A DNA stretch of 64,000 bases from Hominisplanchenecus_A murintestinalis (GTDB taxonomy: Bacteria > Bacillota > Clostridia > Lachnospirales > Lachnospiraceae). The stretch is taken from the NCBI RefSeq assembly GCF_943193015.1, contig NZ_CALPCM010000003.1:62001-126000 (forward strand), written 5' to 3'. The notes below the pieces were generated by a model, which saw only the letters and a program-made list of their open reading frames with translations, made no database searches and was not told the DNA's origin. This document shows positions 61,545 through 64,000 of this stretch, piece after piece. Numbering within the stretch: position 1 is the stretch's first letter; each line of letters opens with the position of its first letter. Both the position numbers and the translations under genes were made by a program.

Positions 61545-62426
61545 ATGGTTTTATTTATAAGCGTACTGGAACAGGGTATGATTTATGCCATTATGGCGCT
61601 TGGCGTATATATTACTTATAAGATATTGGATTTCCCGGACTTGACAGTGGACGGCAGTTTCCCTATGGGAGCTGCCATCACAGCAGTCATGATTAGCCGG
61701 GGTATTAATCCGCTGCTGACGCTGCCTGTGTGCTTTCTGGCAGGGGCGGCAGTGGGAATGTTGACCGGGCTGATTCATGTGAAGCTGAAAGTGCGGGATT
61801 TGCTGTCGGGAATTATCATGATGACGGCGCTTTATACGGTGAATCTGCGCATTGCAGGACGGGCGAACCTGCCGATTTATAACAAGACGACAATATTTGA
61901 TAATGATATTGTAAATGGGATGCCGGGCGGCATCGCAGATTACAGGGCGATCTTGATTATTTTTGCCATTACCCTGGTCAGTAAGTATCTGCTGGACTGG
62001 TATCTGGGCACGAAATCAGGAATGCTGCTGCGGGCAGTAGGGGATAATGACAGGATTATCACTTCTCTGAGCGTTGACAAAGGACTGGTGAAAATCGTAG
62101 GGCTGGCGATTGCAAATGGGCTGGTGGCGCTCAGCGGATGTATTTTTGCGCAGCAGCAGAGGTACTTTGATGTTTCTATGGGAACAGGAACCGTGGTCAT
62201 CGGACTGGCAAGCGTCATCATCGGCACCAGTCTGTTTAAGAAAATTACGGTTCTGAGGGTGACTTCCAGTGTGGTTATTGGCTCCGTCCTCTACAAAGGA
62301 TGCGTGGCGCTGGCAATCAGCCTGGGGTTCGAGTCCACAGATTTGAAGATGATTACGGCGGTGCTGTTCCTGGCTATTCTGGTGCTTGGAATGGAGCGGA
62401 AAAGGAGGGTGAAGGTCGATGCTTGA
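61545..62426 (+). CDS. trpY: Tryptophan ABC transporter permease (TrpY-like)
   Basis: A 293-aa permease of the branched-chain-amino-acid (LivH) superfamily with about eight helices. The stretch DFPDLTVDGSFPMGAA near residues 29-44 is characteristic of this uncharacterised transporter subgroup. ATG 61545 follows GGAGGG; the in-frame start at 61494 lacks a ribosome site. It overlaps the ATPase gene by 8 bases. Confidence 0.9.
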   Translation: MVLFISVLEQGMIYAIMALGVYITYKILDFPDLTVDGSFPMGAAITAVMISRGINPLLTLPVCFLAGAAVGMLTGLIHVKLKVRDLLSGIIMMTALYTVNLRIAGRANLPIYNKTTIFDNDIVNGMPGGIADYRAILIIFAITLVSKYLLDWYLGTKSGMLLRAVGDNDRIITSLSVDKGLVKIVGLAIANGLVALSGCIFAQQQRYFDVSMGTGTVVIGLASVIIGTSLFKKITVLRVTSSVVIGSVLYKGCVALAISLGFESTDLKMITAVLFLAILVLGMERKRRVKVDA

Positions 62427-63192
62427 GCTGAAACATATCCATAAATACTATAATCCGGGAACCGTAAATGAGATGTGTCTGTTCCGTGACTTTAATTTCC
62501 GGGTGGAGGACGGGGAGTTTGTATCCGTGGTAGGAAGCAATGGTTCTGGAAAAACCTCTATGCTGAATATCATCTGCGGCAGTATAGCGGCAGATTCCGG
62601 GCAGATTTTGATGAATGGCAGGGATATCACGAACCTGAGCGAGTACCGGAGGCTTTCAAAAATCGGGCGTGTGTTCCAGAATCCGTCTATGGGAACCTGC
62701 CCGTCTATGACGATTATGGAAAATCTGTCTCTGGCAGAAAATAAGGGAAAGTCCTACAATCTAGGGCGGTGTGTGAACAAAAAGCGGAGAGAAACGTACC
62801 AAGATATGCTCCGTCCCCTGAATCTGGGACTGGAGGATAAGCTGGATGTGAAGGTCGGGGCGCTCTCCGGCGGGCAGCGCCAGGCGATGGCGCTCCTGAT
62901 GTCCACGATGACGCCCATAGAGTTCCTGATTCTTGACGAGCATACGGCGGCGCTGGATCCTAAAACGGCAGAAATTAATATGCAGCTTACGGAACAGATC
63001 GTCAGGCAGAAAAAACTGACGTCTATTATGGTGACACACAATCTTCGCTATGCGCTGGAATACGGAAACCGTATCATTATGATGCATCAGGGAAAAATTA
63101 TATTAGATAAAAAAGGAAAAGAAAAGGAGGATCTGCACGTAGACGAGGTGCTTGGACTGTTTAATGAAATTAGTATAGAATGTGGAAATTGA
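62419..63192 (+). CDS. trpZ: Tryptophan ABC transporter ATP-binding protein (TrpZ-like)
   Basis: A 257-aa ATPase with Walker A GSNGSGKTS near 38-46, the signature LSGGQRQ near 149-155, Walker B FLILDEHTAALDP and the switch His in VTHNL. It completes the binding protein-permease-ATPase set and has a downstream terminator, so the T-box controls a full transporter. Confidence 0.93.
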   Translation: MLELKHIHKYYNPGTVNEMCLFRDFNFRVEDGEFVSVVGSNGSGKTSMLNIICGSIAADSGQILMNGRDITNLSEYRRLSKIGRVFQNPSMGTCPSMTIMENLSLAENKGKSYNLGRCVNKKRRETYQDMLRPLNLGLEDKLDVKVGALSGGQRQAMALLMSTMTPIEFLILDEHTAALDPKTAEINMQLTEQIVRQKKLTSIMVTHNLRYALEYGNRIIMMHQGKIILDKKGKEKEDLHVDEVLGLFNEISIECGN

Positions 63193-63199
63193 AGGATGC

Positions 63200-63250
63200 T
63201 CCTGCCTGTTATCCGGCAAATTTATGTCAGATAGCGGCAGGATATTTTTT
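63200..63250 (+). terminator. Terminator of the trpXYZ operon
   Basis: TCCTGCC-TGTTATC (63200-63213) pairs with GATAGCGGCAGGA (63230-63242) with a small internal mismatch, followed by TATTTTTT. It begins eight bases after the trpZ stop. Confidence 0.8.
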
Positions 63251-63398
63251 AGAGATTTTTCTTTTTGTTTTTTTGTTGAAAAATAACTCTATATATGGTT
63301 TAATATAAGTAATATTGCATAAACGAGGGAAAGGAGAAGGTCTTTGAGGCGGCAGGCAGTTACAGACGGCTATTGATGAAGAAACAGGAGGAAAGGAA

Positions 63399-64000
63399 TT
63401 GAAAAAGAAATTTTTATCAGTATTATTATCGGTTTCTATGCTGATGACCATGGGAGGTGTGTCTGCATTGGCGGCGACAGGGATAGCTGCAAAAGAAGAA
63501 ACGACAGCAGAAACAGCAGCAGAAAAAAACCTGCTGAGAATGTGGTATGATGAGCCGGCAAGCGCAAGCGGGCTGACGGGAAATGATCTTTGGGAGCAGA
63601 TGACTCTTCCAATCGGCAACAGTTTCATGGGCGCTAATGTGTATGGTGAGATTGTCAATGAGCGGCTGACCTTTAACCAGAAAACGCTGTGGAATGGCGG
63701 ACCAAGTACACGAAGACCAGATTATAAGGGCGGAAATATTGAGGTATCAAACGGTGCGCAAATGTCTGAAAAGTACCAGGAGGTCGTAGAAGCTTTTAAG
63801 AATAACGCCTCAAATGCTACCGATCTCTGCAGTGCGCTGGTAGGAAAAGGAATGGATGACGGATATGGCTCTTACCAGTCATGGGGAGATATTTACCTCA
63901 CGTTTAACGGGTTGACAGAGAGCGATTATACCGATTACAGCCGTGATCTTGATTTTCAGACCGGGGCTGCCCATGTAGATTTTACGCAGAGCGGGACGGA
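63399..64000 (+). CDS. Secreted GH95-type alpha-L-fucosidase, N-terminal part
   Basis: The frame is open to the window edge, so only about 200 residues are seen. A TTG start at 63399 follows AGGAGGAAAGGAA. The signal peptide (MKKKFLSVLLSVSMLMTM, then GGVSALAA) is followed by a GH95 N-terminal domain with the stretches LPIGNSFMGA, VYGEIVNERLTFNQ and TLWNGGPST. GH95 enzymes release terminal alpha-1,2-linked fucose from mucin and milk glycans. The catalytic domain lies outside the window, so activity cannot be judged. Confidence 0.88.
   Translation, partial: MKKKFLSVLLSVSMLMTMGGVSALAATGIAAKEETTAETAAEKNLLRMWYDEPASASGLTGNDLWEQMTLPIGNSFMGANVYGEIVNERLTFNQKTLWNGGPSTRRPDYKGGNIEVSNGAQMSEKYQEVVEAFKNNASNATDLCSALVGKGMDDGYGSYQSWGDIYLTFNGLTESDYTDYSRDLDFQTGAAHVDFTQSGT

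Noticed and set aside
1..64000. tRNA, rRNA or insertion sequences
   Set aside because: Looked for cloverleaf-like stretches, conserved rRNA segments and transposase motifs and saw none; covariance and HMM searches were not possible here.

Overview
The window is one contiguous stretch of a Gram-positive, low-to-mid GC Clostridia chromosome, almost certainly from a gut-associated member of the Lachnospiraceae. This is inferred from gene order and protein character: a meso-DAP-type MurE, a DUF4317/DUF2130 pair, a Spo0E-like protein, a galacto-N-biose/lacto-N-biose (GNB/LNB) phosphorylase cluster, a secreted GH95 fucosidase and strong AGGAGG ribosome sites. I cannot fix the genus. There are no rRNA or tRNA genes, no insertion sequences and no CRISPR arrays. 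Most of the window is well-ordered core genome, with one carbohydrate island in the middle and a transporter plus glycosidase at the right edge.

Layout. (1) 1-1028: 3' end of a hybrid histidine kinase, closed by a terminator. (2) 1084-14649: a tightly packed operon murE-priA-def-fmt-yugP-rsmB-rlmN-stp-prkC-rsgA-rpe-thiN, in which most neighbours overlap by 4-10 bases. It joins peptidoglycan precursor synthesis, replication restart, formyl-methionine handling, rRNA modification and PASTA-kinase signalling. (3) 14667-16971: ychF, lgt and a 52-residue Spo0E-like protein. (4) 17061-30821: the division and cell-wall (dcw) cluster mraZ-rsmH-ftsL-pbp-spoVD/ftsI-mraY-murD-ftsW-murA-ftsQ-ftsZ, preceded by three GTGG boxes spaced exactly 10 bp apart, and lacking murG, murC, murB and ftsA.

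(5) 30912-41127: a divergent AraC regulator and a GNB/LNB operon. It holds a sugar-binding lipoprotein, two permeases, a 59-residue membrane protein, a GH112 phosphorylase, a nucleotidyltransferase, N-acetylhexosamine kinase and GalE. Together they predict import of mucin or milk-oligosaccharide core disaccharides, phosphorolysis to galactose-1-phosphate plus HexNAc, and entry into UDP-sugar metabolism. No ABC ATPase is encoded here, so a shared ATPase elsewhere is expected. (6) 41137-47747: aroE, DUF2130, DUF4317, topB and asnA. (7) 47894-48195: a small minus-strand unit with its own promoter, ribosome site, 46-codon ORF and terminator.

(8) 48349-57444: the nusA-infB operon (rimP-nusA-rnpM-ylxQ-infB-rbfA-nrnA-truB-ribF-DUF3592). 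IF2 has an unusually long N-terminus built of two tandem peptide-repeat arrays. (9) 57522-60068: rpsO with a structured leader, then pnp. (10) 60073-63192: a T-box leader with a UGG (tryptophan) specifier, controlling a TrpXYZ-type ABC transporter. (11) 63399-end: start of a secreted GH95-type alpha-L-fucosidase, cut by the window edge.

The most interesting items beyond routine annotation are the complete 46-codon minus-strand unit, the small membrane protein inside the GNB/LNB operon and its non-bifidobacterial uridylyltransferase, the tryptophan T-box/TrpXYZ pair, the two repeat arrays in IF2, murA in the position where murG is usual, and several leader or intergenic RNA structures.
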